From assembly GCA_016462305.1 (NCBI GenBank), contig JAEMTM010000072.1, forward strand, positions 1 to 9,254: a DNA stretch of 9,254 bases, given 5' to 3'. This stretch comes from Sphingomonadaceae bacterium (GTDB lineage Bacteria; Pseudomonadota; Alphaproteobacteria; Sphingomonadales; Sphingomonadaceae). The notes beneath the pieces were generated by a model, which saw nothing but the letters and a program-made list of their open reading frames with translations, made no database searches and was not told the origin of the DNA. Made by a program: the position numbers and the translations under genes. Of this stretch, positions 1 to 7,001 are shown in pieces (the stretch's first letter is position 1; every line of letters starts with the position of its first letter).

Positions 1-1085
1 TGGGCCAAGGCGGCGGCGATGAAATTGTCTAGGTCGCCGTCGAGTACGTCGCTTGGCGTCGGGGACGTGACGCCCGTTCGTAGGTCTTTGACCATTTGAT
101 AGGGTTGCAACACATAAGAGCGGATTTGGTGGCCCCAACCGATTTCGGTCTTGGCCGCATATTCGCCGCTCGCGACCTCTTCGCGTTTGCGCAGTTCGGC
201 TTCGTATAATCGTGCCTTCAACATGCCCATCGCGGTTGCGCGGTTTTTGTGTTGGCTGCGGTCGTTCTGGCTGGCAACGACGATGCCCGAGGGCTTGTGC
301 GTGATGCGGACGGCCGAGTCAGTCGTGTTAATGTGCTGCCCGCCTGCACCAGACGCACGGTAGGTATCGATCTTCAAATCGCCTTCGTTGATTTCAATGT
401 CGATATTGTCGTCGATGACCGGATACACCCAGACGCTTGAAAAGCTCGTATGCCGCTTTGCCGCGCTGTCATAAGGTGAAATGCGGACCAAACGGTGGAC
501 GCCGCTTTCGGTCTTGGCATAGCCATAGGCATTTTCGCCCTTCACCAGCAGAGTGGCGGATTTGATGCCTGCCTGATCACCTGCCTGATAATCGACCATC
601 TCCACCTTATACCCGCGTTGTTCGGCCCAGCGATAATACATGCGCTGCAGCATTTCGGCCCAATCCTGGCTCTCGGTGCCACCCGCGCCAGCGTGAATTT
701 CAATGAAGGTGTCGTTGCTGTCTGCTTCGCCCGACAGCAATGCAGAGACCTTGTCGCGGTCGGCACGGTCCGCCAATGCTTTTAATGCAGCGGCACCTTC
801 ATCGCCCAACTCGGCGTCGCCTTCCATCTCGGCAAGCTCGATCAGTTCAACCGTGCCCGCCTTATCAGCGTCGATTTCGCGCACAGTGCCAATGGCCGCA
901 TCCAACCGGCGGCGTTCGCGCATAACTTCTTCGGCGGCCTTTGGATTATCCCACAAGGTCGGGTCCTCAACCTTGGCATTCAGTTCATCCAAGCGACGTA
1001 AAGCGCGATCCCAGTCAAGCGACATCTTGACGAGGTTGAGGGCGGCATCAATGCGGGCAACATAGCCTTCTGCGTCGGCGCGCAT
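1..1085 (-). CDS. prfB: Peptide chain release factor 2 (RF2), 3' end cut by the window edge
   Basis: RF2 recognises UGA and UAA stop codons in the ribosomal A site and triggers release of the finished protein. Reading from ATG at 1085, 361 residues are visible with no stop. The peptidyl-hydrolysis motif GGQ is at residues 248-250, in the context SGAGGQHINTTDSAVRIT. The stop-codon recognition loop reads ISPYDS (SPY at 203-205); RF2 of E. coli has SPF here, and RF1 would have PxT. The end reads SDVLDGDLDNFIAAALA, so I infer that only about a dozen residues are missing. The start is supported by GGAG six bases upstream. The E. coli autoregulatory +1 frameshift is absent: its CUU UGA site aligns with in-frame CTT GAC (residues L23-D24). 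The gene lies downstream of mrcA in the same direction, 118 bases away. The identification is firm. Confidence 0.97.
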   Translation of the reverse strand, partial: MRADAEGYVARIDAALNLVKMSLDWDRALRRLDELNAKVEDPTLWDNPKAAEEVMRERRRLDAAIGTVREIDADKAGTVELIELAEMEGDAELGDEGAAALKALADRADRDKVSALLSGEADSNDTFIEIHAGAGGTESQDWAEMLQRMYYRWAEQRGYKVEMVDYQAGDQAGIKSATLLVKGENAYGYAKTESGVHRLVRISPYDSAAKRHTSFSSVWVYPVIDDNIDIEINEGDLKIDTYRASGAGGQHINTTDSAVRITHKPSGIVVASQNDRSQHKNRATAMGMLKARLYEAELRKREEVASGEYAAKTEIGWGHQIRSYVLQPYQMVKDLRTGVTSPTPSDVLDGDLDNFIAAALA

Positions 1086-1120
1086 AAGAAACTCCAAGGG
1101 AATGAAAAGGTCAGCGGCGG

Positions 1121-1148
1121 CCTTTAGCGGATTGAACGCTCAAGTCAA
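1121..1148 (-). promoter_or_regulatory. Possible promoter for prfB
   Basis: Reading on the minus strand, TTGACT (1148-1143) is followed after 16 bases by TAAAGG (1126-1121), about 35 bases before the prfB start. The -35 box matches the consensus at five of six positions but the -10 box at only three. The gap between mrcA and prfB shows no T-tract terminator, so read-through from mrcA is equally possible. This is a weak pattern match. Confidence 0.25.
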
Positions 1149-1203
1149 AGGCAGCGATGACCAGAGTTATCCGCCGCATCACAAAATCTTCGAGGCATTG
1201 AAC

Positions 1204-3720
1204 CTAATAAATCCCGCCCTCTTGCTGGATAAACTCTTGGTCGCGCTTTGTCCCGACGCTTGCGCTTGGGGCATTGGCCGCGCCAGCAGCACCATCGGAC
1301 TGCTTTTCAACCGCTTTCTTTGGCTTGTCGCCCCGCGCGGCTAGTTCTTCCTGACGGATAGAGCGCTTTGGTTCCGTCTCGGCCTTGAACGCCTCCCAGA
1401 TCACTGCGCTGAGCGGGTCATCACTCGGCCAGGCACCATAGACGCGCTTGCCACTCCTGCGATCCACGCGGACAAGCCGTGTTCCGGCAGGCGCGATGAA
1501 CTGTGTCTTAGGCATATCGGCCATCGCGGTGCGTGCGAACTGTTTGAAAATGGGCGCAGCAAGTGAGCTTCCCTGCGCATAGCCGCCCAAATTGCGTGGT
1601 TGGTCAAAGCCCAGATAGAGGCCAGCTACCAAATTCGGTGATCCGCCGATGAACCAGACATTTGTCGGGCCGGTGGTTGTTCCGGTTTTACCGAACAATG
1701 GTCGGTCAAGTTCGCGCAATGTGACGGCGGTGCCGCGTTGTATCACGCCTTCCAACATATGCACGACTTGATACGCTGTGATCGGGTCCATGACTTGCTT
1801 GCCAGTAGCTGCGAAGCGCGGCATTGGCCGGCCATTCCAATCGGGCGCGCGGCAACCCACACAAGGCTTCCACTTGGCCGGCCAAATAACCTTGCCTTTG
1901 CGATTTTGCGCAAAATCAATGAATGTCGGCTTCAATTCACGGCCGTGATTGACCAGCATCGAATAGGCGTTGACCATCTTCAACACTGTCGTGTCGCCTG
2001 CACCTAGCGCGTAGGAGAGATAATCAGGATAATCGCCAATCGACATGTCACGCAAAGTGTCGGTCACATTGTCCATGCCCGATTCAGCTGCCGCCCGGAC
2101 CGTCATCAGGTTGCGTGATTGTTCGAGGCCCCACCGCATGGTGTGCGGCCCTGCCCCGCCACCTGTGAAATTGCGAAAGCATTTTTGACCTAAGTTCGCA
2201 CCTTGCCAGACGCAATATGGACCATCGACGATAATCGACGTGGGCGTCATTCCATTGTCGAGCGCGGTCGCGTAAACAAAAGGTTTAATGGTTGATCCGG
2301 GCTGCCGCTGTGCCTGTGTTGCGCGATTGAAGCTGGAAATACGATTGTCAAAGCCACCTTGCACCGCGAGCACACGTCCGTTGAAAGGGTCTTGGACGAC
2401 CATGCCGCCGCCGACCTCTGGCACGCTGCGGACGACGAAGCTGCCGGTGCCATTGGGGGCGACAGCGATCACGTCACCTGCCTTCATCGCGGTTGGGCCG
2501 CCGTCGAGGCGCGCGGTCGAACCATCGGCAAACCCAACGCGCCCCTTGCCAAGCGCAACGCCAGCACGCCAATTTGCATAATCGATACCAATATTGGTCG
2601 ATGCAAAGCGGGATGGCCATTTGTCATCGGTGACGTCAATTGTGCCCAAATTGGCTTTCCAAGCCTTGCCAGCATTGTAGCGCAGCAAGCCGTCACGCAA
2701 CGCCTTGGTCGCCGCAAGTTGATGTTGGGGGTGCATGGATGACCGAACCCAAAGTCCGCCTGAATATACGCTATAGGGGCCCGCTTCGTCGGTTTCGCCA
2801 AATTTTTCTATAAGCTGGCGACGCACTTCTTCTGCAAAATAACCGCCAATATTTTTATAACCGGTGCCACGTTGCGTCACAAGGCCAAGCGGTTGGGCAC
2901 GCGCGGTCGCAAGCTGCGTATCGGTGATCCATCCGTTTGCGCGCATTTCGCCAAGCACCCAATTACGCCGGGACAACGCGAGGTCAGCATTTTTGGCACG
3001 GCCATAACGTTCCGGCGCCTTTGGCAAGATGGCCAGAAAGGCCATTTCATGCAGTAAAAGCTGATCAACGCTTTTTCCGAAATAGGCTTGCGCTGCGGCC
3101 TCAACGCCGAATGACTGCCGCCCAAGCGCGATTTCATTGAGGTAGAGCGACAAAATCTGAGGCTTGGTCAGGGCGCTTTCAATGCGCTTGGCCAAGATCG
3201 CCTCTTTGACCTTGCGGGTGTAACTATATTCGTTGGTCAACAGCAGGTTTTTCGCAACCTGTTGTGTGATGGTCGATGCGCCACGCGACCGCTTGTCGCT
3301 AAAAATATTGTCGAAAATGGCGGACACGATACCGGGATAGTCAATCCCGCCATGGCTGAAAAACGTTTTGTCTTCGGCCGCGAGATAGGCATGTACCAAT
3401 GTCTTCGGGAAATCAGCATATTCCAATTGCACGCGACGTTCCCGGGCGTAACTGTGAAACGGCTCTCCGTTGACATCGCGCACCACCGTTGGCAGCGGCG
3501 ATTCATATTCGATCAGCGCCTCTGCATCGGGAAGGTTACGGGCGAACAGCGCCCAGAATATCAAAAGCAGAACGAACAACGCACCCGCAGCGTAAGTGGC
3601 CAAACGAAAATGCTTGCTTTGCCAATATTCCTGCCAGCGGGTCACAAAATTTTCGACGACGCGTTTCAGCCGGTAACGGATCGTTGTCGGCATTTCGGCA
3701 GGTGGGGGCTGAATATCCAT
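1204..3720 (-). CDS. mrcA: Penicillin-binding protein 1A (bifunctional transglycosylase/transpeptidase)
   Basis: This class A PBP polymerises lipid II into glycan strands and cross-links their peptides on the periplasmic face of the inner membrane. It has 838 residues, a usual length. A short cytoplasmic N-terminus precedes one membrane helix (about 41-61). The family-51 transglycosylase domain has catalytic Glu116 in EDKTFFSHGG, RGASTITQQVAKN at 146-158 and a second conserved Glu207. A linker region (about 330-430) resembles the OB-like insert of PBP1A. The transpeptidase domain carries S476-x-x-K479, S535-R-N537 and K678-T-G680, so both active sites look intact. The tail (about 780-838) is charged and low in complexity. 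Four cysteines, C503, C514, C620 and C623, all lie in the periplasmic transpeptidase region. The ATG at 3720 has AGGG eight bases upstream; Met10 is an alternative start. prfB follows in the same direction. Confidence 0.96.
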   Translation of the reverse strand: MDIQPPPAEMPTTIRYRLKRVVENFVTRWQEYWQSKHFRLATYAAGALFVLLLIFWALFARNLPDAEALIEYESPLPTVVRDVNGEPFHSYARERRVQLEYADFPKTLVHAYLAAEDKTFFSHGGIDYPGIVSAIFDNIFSDKRSRGASTITQQVAKNLLLTNEYSYTRKVKEAILAKRIESALTKPQILSLYLNEIALGRQSFGVEAAAQAYFGKSVDQLLLHEMAFLAILPKAPERYGRAKNADLALSRRNWVLGEMRANGWITDTQLATARAQPLGLVTQRGTGYKNIGGYFAEEVRRQLIEKFGETDEAGPYSVYSGGLWVRSSMHPQHQLAATKALRDGLLRYNAGKAWKANLGTIDVTDDKWPSRFASTNIGIDYANWRAGVALGKGRVGFADGSTARLDGGPTAMKAGDVIAVAPNGTGSFVVRSVPEVGGGMVVQDPFNGRVLAVQGGFDNRISSFNRATQAQRQPGSTIKPFVYATALDNGMTPTSIIVDGPYCVWQGANLGQKCFRNFTGGGAGPHTMRWGLEQSRNLMTVRAAAESGMDNVTDTLRDMSIGDYPDYLSYALGAGDTTVLKMVNAYSMLVNHGRELKPTFIDFAQNRKGKVIWPAKWKPCVGCRAPDWNGRPMPRFAATGKQVMDPITAYQVVHMLEGVIQRGTAVTLRELDRPLFGKTGTTTGPTNVWFIGGSPNLVAGLYLGFDQPRNLGGYAQGSSLAAPIFKQFARTAMADMPKTQFIAPAGTRLVRVDRRSGKRVYGAWPSDDPLSAVIWEAFKAETEPKRSIRQEELAARGDKPKKAVEKQSDGAAGAANAPSASVGTKRDQEFIQQEGGIY

Positions 3721-3798
3721 TGCGGGCCCTATCTAGCCGATTTGCCGGACAGGTCCAGAATGTAAATCAGCACTTGGACGCGAATTTGGCCAGACGCA

Positions 3799-3827
3799 AT
3801 TTTAACGTGACTCAATCCGCCGTGCAA
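3799..3827 (-). promoter_or_regulatory. Candidate sigma-70 type promoter for mrcA
   Basis: On the minus strand, TTGCAC (3827-3822) is separated by 17 bases from TAAAAT (3804-3799). The -10 box matches the consensus at five of six positions, and the -35 box keeps the key TTG. Initiation would be expected near 3792, giving a leader of about 70 bases before the mrcA ATG at 3720. This is the best promoter-like pair I found in the divergent gap, but it is read by eye. Confidence 0.4.
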
Positions 3828-4177
3828 AATGGCCTCAAACCGCGAAGGTGATATTTATGCGTTCACGGCCTAAATCGCGGGATTCTCTTGCCGACAACAT
3901 GCAGGAGTGCTAGCCATAGGTTATAGGGATTTCTGACGAATGCCCCGATAGCCCGCCGTTCGGTGTTTACGCTCGGCAATTGAACAGGTTGACGCTACAT
4001 GAGGCATGATATTTCCACCAACGCCGCCCGTTCAGGGCATGGCGCATGGTTTGGAAATCAAGCGCGCGCGATACACGCCCGCCATGCACAAGCAGCAGAC
4101 GCATTTTTAACATGTCCACCATATCGCTTTGCCGACAGGAACGCTTTGCGTCCGGCCCGGCAACGTACCAACAATGA

Positions 4178-4222
4178 AGCGAGCGGCCTTCGGCTAACAA
4201 TCGGCTGCTATGCTCGCTGGAG
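4178..4222 (+). promoter_or_regulatory. Hairpin directly abutting the rne ribosome binding site
   Basis: AGCGAGC (4178-4184) is a perfect 7-base inverted match to GCTCGCT (4212-4218). The Shine-Dalgarno GGAG (4219-4222) follows with no gap, eight bases before the ATG at 4231. Inside the loop a smaller stem forms from GCC (4186-4188) and GGC (4192-4194). In the leader RNA this would place a closed helix at the edge of the ribosome binding site. RNase E of E. coli controls its own mRNA through a structured leader; a similar role here is inference only. Confidence 0.45.
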
Positions 4223-4230
4223 TAAATTAC

Positions 4231-6873
4231 ATGACAACGCGTATGCTTATCGACGCGCGTCACCGGGAAGAAACCCGGGTCGCAGTCGTAACAGGAAACC
4301 AAATTGAGGAATTCGATTTTGAGTCGGCGGAGCACAAGCAGCTCAAAGGCAATATCTACCTCGCAAAAGTAACCAGGGTCGAACCATCGCTTCAGGCGGC
4401 TTTCGTTGATTATGGCGGCAACCGCCACGGATTTCTGGCGTTTGCCGAAATTCACCCCGATTATTACCAAATTCCGCGGGAAGACCGCGACCGGCTGTTG
4501 GCCGAAGAAGCTGAGGCCGCTGCTGAAGAGGCCGCGCTGCGTGAGCAGGAAGAAGAAGAAAGCGACGAGCCTTCGGACATCATCCAAGGTTCGTCGGAAC
4601 GTGAAGACGACGTCACTGACCTTATCGAAGTCGAAAGCGATGATAGCATCGACACCATCGACATGACGGAGGGTGAAGAACCCGACCTTGGCGGCAATGG
4701 CGACGATTCGGACGAGAACGAACGTGGCGACCAGCAAGGCGATAACGGTCGCAACAACCGTCGCCGTCGTGGGCGGGGTGGCCGAAATGGCGAAGGCCGC
4801 GCTCCAAAGGCAAGCGACGAAGTCCGCGCAAAGCGCATGAACTTGCGCCGCCGGTACAAGATTCAGGACGTCATTCATCGTCGTCAGGTTTTGCTCGTTC
4901 AAGTCGTTAAGGAAGAACGCGGCAACAAGGGTGCCGCGCTCACGACATATCTTAGCCTTGCAGGCCGTTATTGCGTCTTGATGCCAAACACGTCGCATGG
5001 CGGTGGCATCAGCCGTAAAATCCACAGCGCAGCCGACCGTAAGCGTTTGAAGACCATTATTTCCGATCTTACGTTGCCATCGACAATGGGTTGCATCATC
5101 CGGACCGCCGGGCTTGCCCGGACGAAGCCTGAAATCAAGCGTGATTTTGATTATCTGGCGCGGCTGTGGGACGAAATCCGTGAACGTACGCTGCGCGGTG
5201 CTGCGCCGATGCTGATCCACACCGACAGCGACCTTATCAAACGTGCTATCCGCGACATATATAATAAAGATATTGATGAGGTGTTCGTTGAAGGGCCCGA
5301 CGGGTATAAGGCGGCCAAGGACTTTATGAAGCTGCTCATGCCAAGCCACGCAAAGCGTGTGCAGCATTATGCCGACCCAGTTCCCTTGTTCCAGCGCTAT
5401 CATGTCGAAGATCAGTTGAACGCAATGTATCAACCGATCGTCCAGTTAAAATCCGGCGGCTATATTGTTATCAACCCGACCGAGGCATTGGTCTCGATCG
5501 ACATCAACTCAGGCCGTTCGACCAAAGAACATGGTATTGAACAAACCGCGCTCTCAACCAATTTGGAAGCTGCGCGCGAGATTGCCCGTCAGTTGCGCTT
5601 GCGCGATATGGCCGGCCTTGTCGTCATCGACTTCATCGATATGGAGCATCATTCGAACGCCCGTAAAGTCGAGCGTGTAATGAAAGAAGCGTTGAAGCAT
5701 GATCGCGCCCGCATTCAGGTCGGTCGTATTTCCAGCTTTGGACTGATGGAAATGAGCCGTCAGCGTCTACGCACTGGCGTGTTGGAGGCATCGACCCGCG
5801 AATGTCCGCATTGTGAAGGCACTGGCCTTGTCCGCACCGCGTCGTCGTCCGCATTGTCCGCACTGCGCCTTATCGAAGACGAAGCGGCAAAGGGTCAAGG
5901 CAACCAGATCGTGTTGCAAGCAAGCCAAGAGGCGACCATCTATTGCCTCAACAACAAACGTGCCGAATTGGCGGCAATCGAAGATCGCTATCATGTCCGC
6001 GTGTTGATAGTGCCCAATGGGGAGACCGAAGGCGCAAAACTTGCTGTTTCCAGTTCGGGCCCGCGTCCAGAGCGTCCGTTGGAACTGCCGCCGATTATCG
6101 ATCTCGACGATGATGACATTGAAGACGACATCGAAGATTTCGACGACGAAGTTGAAGAGGCTAAGGAAACCGCTCGGGAACCGCGTCGTGCCCGAGAAGA
6201 GAGTCCACGCGAAGAAGGCGAAGGCGGCGAAGGCCGTAAACGCAAGCGTCGCCGTGGCCGCCGAGGTGGCAAGGGTCGCGACCGTGATGGCCGCCCTGAA
6301 GTAGAAAATGCGGTTGCGGGCGAAAATGAGGGTGCTGCGGAACGTTCCGAAGGCAATGATGTCGCTCAAGCCCCCGAAGCTGATGCCGAAGCCAAGCCAA
6401 AAGCACGTCGCGGACGTCGTGTTGGCAGAGGTCGTGACCGTCAGGAAACGGGCGTTGATGCAGTTGTTGAAACGTCAGCACCTGCCGAAGCCGAAGCACC
6501 TGCAATTTCAGAAGTTGTGCAGGAAGCCGATGCCAAGCCAAAGCGTCGTAGCCGCGCCAAGCCTAAGGCCGAAGCCGTCAAGGTTGAAGCCACAGCTGAC
6601 GCGCCAGCCATAAAGGCTGCTGTAGCGGCTAAAGAAGTCGCTGCTGCAAAGGTAAAGGCCCCAGCCAAGCCACGCGCCAAGGTAAAGGCAACACCGCCTG
6701 CTGCGGAAACCTTAGCTGAAGAAGCTGTCGCGGCACCCAAGGCCAAAGCCAAGGCCCCACGCAAGAAAGCCGCCGCAAAGGATGCCGCAAAAGATGTAGC
6801 ATCAACGCAAGCGGACGATGCGCCTGATGACGGCACGCCCCGCACGGGTTGGTGGCAACGCACCTTTGGTTAA
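4231..6873 (+). CDS. rne: Ribonuclease E (Rne/Rng family), RNA degradosome scaffold
   Basis: This essential endonuclease cuts single-stranded AU-rich RNA, starts mRNA decay and processes rRNA and tRNA precursors. It has 880 residues from ATG at 4231, which follows GGAG by eight bases. The in-frame ATG at 4210 lies inside the leader hairpin and is less likely. The S1 fold is split: its first part (about 36-85) is followed by an acidic stretch (about 91-163), a basic RRRRGRGGR patch (177-185), and resumption near 200. Catalytic residues corresponding to E. coli D303 and D346 are D424 (VSIDINSGRS) and D467 (VVIDFIDM). The Zn-link cysteines are C525 and C528 (CPHCEGTG). After about residue 610 the protein looks disordered: acidic at 624-642, then arginine-rich at 669-682 and 726-736, then Lys/Ala/Pro repeats. 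It ends in RTGWWQRTFG; in Caulobacter a C-terminal GWW motif binds PNPase. Confidence 0.97.
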   Translation: MTTRMLIDARHREETRVAVVTGNQIEEFDFESAEHKQLKGNIYLAKVTRVEPSLQAAFVDYGGNRHGFLAFAEIHPDYYQIPREDRDRLLAEEAEAAAEEAALREQEEEESDEPSDIIQGSSEREDDVTDLIEVESDDSIDTIDMTEGEEPDLGGNGDDSDENERGDQQGDNGRNNRRRRGRGGRNGEGRAPKASDEVRAKRMNLRRRYKIQDVIHRRQVLLVQVVKEERGNKGAALTTYLSLAGRYCVLMPNTSHGGGISRKIHSAADRKRLKTIISDLTLPSTMGCIIRTAGLARTKPEIKRDFDYLARLWDEIRERTLRGAAPMLIHTDSDLIKRAIRDIYNKDIDEVFVEGPDGYKAAKDFMKLLMPSHAKRVQHYADPVPLFQRYHVEDQLNAMYQPIVQLKSGGYIVINPTEALVSIDINSGRSTKEHGIEQTALSTNLEAAREIARQLRLRDMAGLVVIDFIDMEHHSNARKVERVMKEALKHDRARIQVGRISSFGLMEMSRQRLRTGVLEASTRECPHCEGTGLVRTASSSALSALRLIEDEAAKGQGNQIVLQASQEATIYCLNNKRAELAAIEDRYHVRVLIVPNGETEGAKLAVSSSGPRPERPLELPPIIDLDDDDIEDDIEDFDDEVEEAKETAREPRRAREESPREEGEGGEGRKRKRRRGRRGGKGRDRDGRPEVENAVAGENEGAAERSEGNDVAQAPEADAEAKPKARRGRRVGRGRDRQETGVDAVVETSAPAEAEAPAISEVVQEADAKPKRRSRAKPKAEAVKVEATADAPAIKAAVAAKEVAAAKVKAPAKPRAKVKATPPAAETLAEEAVAAPKAKAKAPRKKAAAKDAAKDVASTQADDAPDDGTPRTGWWQRTFG

Positions 6874-6904
6874 GAAGCCATCTGGCGGTTAAGAAGCCAT
6901 CTGG
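6868..6904 (+). repeat. Two tandem 18-base copies (period 19) over the rne stop codon
   Basis: An 18-base unit beginning GGTTAAGAAGCC occurs at 6868-6885 and again, identical, at 6887-6904, separated by a single C. The first copy contains the last codon and the stop of rne. A third GGTTAA begins at 6903, so GGTTAA occurs three times within 41 bases. This looks like a recent slippage duplication; a function is not evident. Confidence 0.9.
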
Positions 6905-6917
6905 TTAAAACAACATG

Positions 6918-6952
6918 GCCCCGCTGGTCGATGACTGGCGGGGCTTCTTTTT
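6918..6952 (+). terminator. Rho-independent terminator of rne
   Basis: GCCCCGC (6918-6924) pairs perfectly with GCGGGGC (6938-6944). The stem extends inward through TGGTC (6925-6929) and GACTG (6933-6937) with two G-T wobbles, leaving a GAT triloop. It is followed at once by TTCTTTTT (6945-6952). It lies 45 bases after the rne stop, a typical strong intrinsic terminator. Confidence 0.93.
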
Positions 6953-7001
6953 GTCGAACTTCTTCATTGCGCGTTCATGCAGTTCGGGCCATTCACCGGA
7001 C

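Larger units (their letters stand above)
3721..4230. other. Divergent intergenic region between mrcA and rne, no defensible gene
   Basis: These 510 bases separate two divergent genes and should hold the promoters of both. Open frames cross it on each strand (for example one on the plus strand from 3999, and an antisense frame running out of rne down to 3967). Their products are Arg/His/Ala-rich, show no recognisable motif, and continue as shadows of rne, so I do not call them. The mrcA promoter candidate is on the left. The right 50 bases fold into a hairpin against the rne ribosome binding site. In related genomes an amidase gene is often found at this place; I found no fragment of one that I could recognise. 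No T-tract terminator is visible. Confidence 0.6.

Noticed and set aside
1086..1203. Terminator or small gene between mrcA and prfB
   Set aside because: No GC-rich stem with a T-tract on the minus strand, and no supported frame; only a weak promoter-like pair is seen.
3989..4015. TTGACG followed by an extended -10-like TGATATTTC as an rne promoter
   Set aside because: The spacer is only 15 bases and the -10 box matches the consensus at three of six positions, too weak to list as a feature.
4210..4230. Upstream in-frame ATG as the rne start
   Set aside because: It adds seven residues not typical of the family, lies in the leader hairpin, and the ATG at 4231 has GGAG at good spacing and gives the conserved MTTRMLIDAR start.
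3999..4307. Possible small plus-strand gene in the rne leader
   Set aside because: It runs into rne in another frame, has no clear ribosome binding site, and its product is Arg/His/Ala-rich without motif.
3967..5433. Antisense open frame of about 488 codons on the minus strand, crossing rne and the leader
   Set aside because: Most of it mirrors the RNase E coding sequence; the translation is rich in Val/Phe/Ala stretches mirroring acidic codons and shows no family motif or ribosome binding site.
5767..6369. Antisense open frame of 200 codons over the rne tail
   Set aside because: Shadow of a low-complexity Lys/Arg/Glu region; Ala/Phe-rich translation without recognisable domain.
6915..7001. 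Upstream in-frame ATG as the metalloprotease start
   Set aside because: It would encode the terminator hairpin and place 29 residues before an otherwise perfect N-terminal signal peptide.
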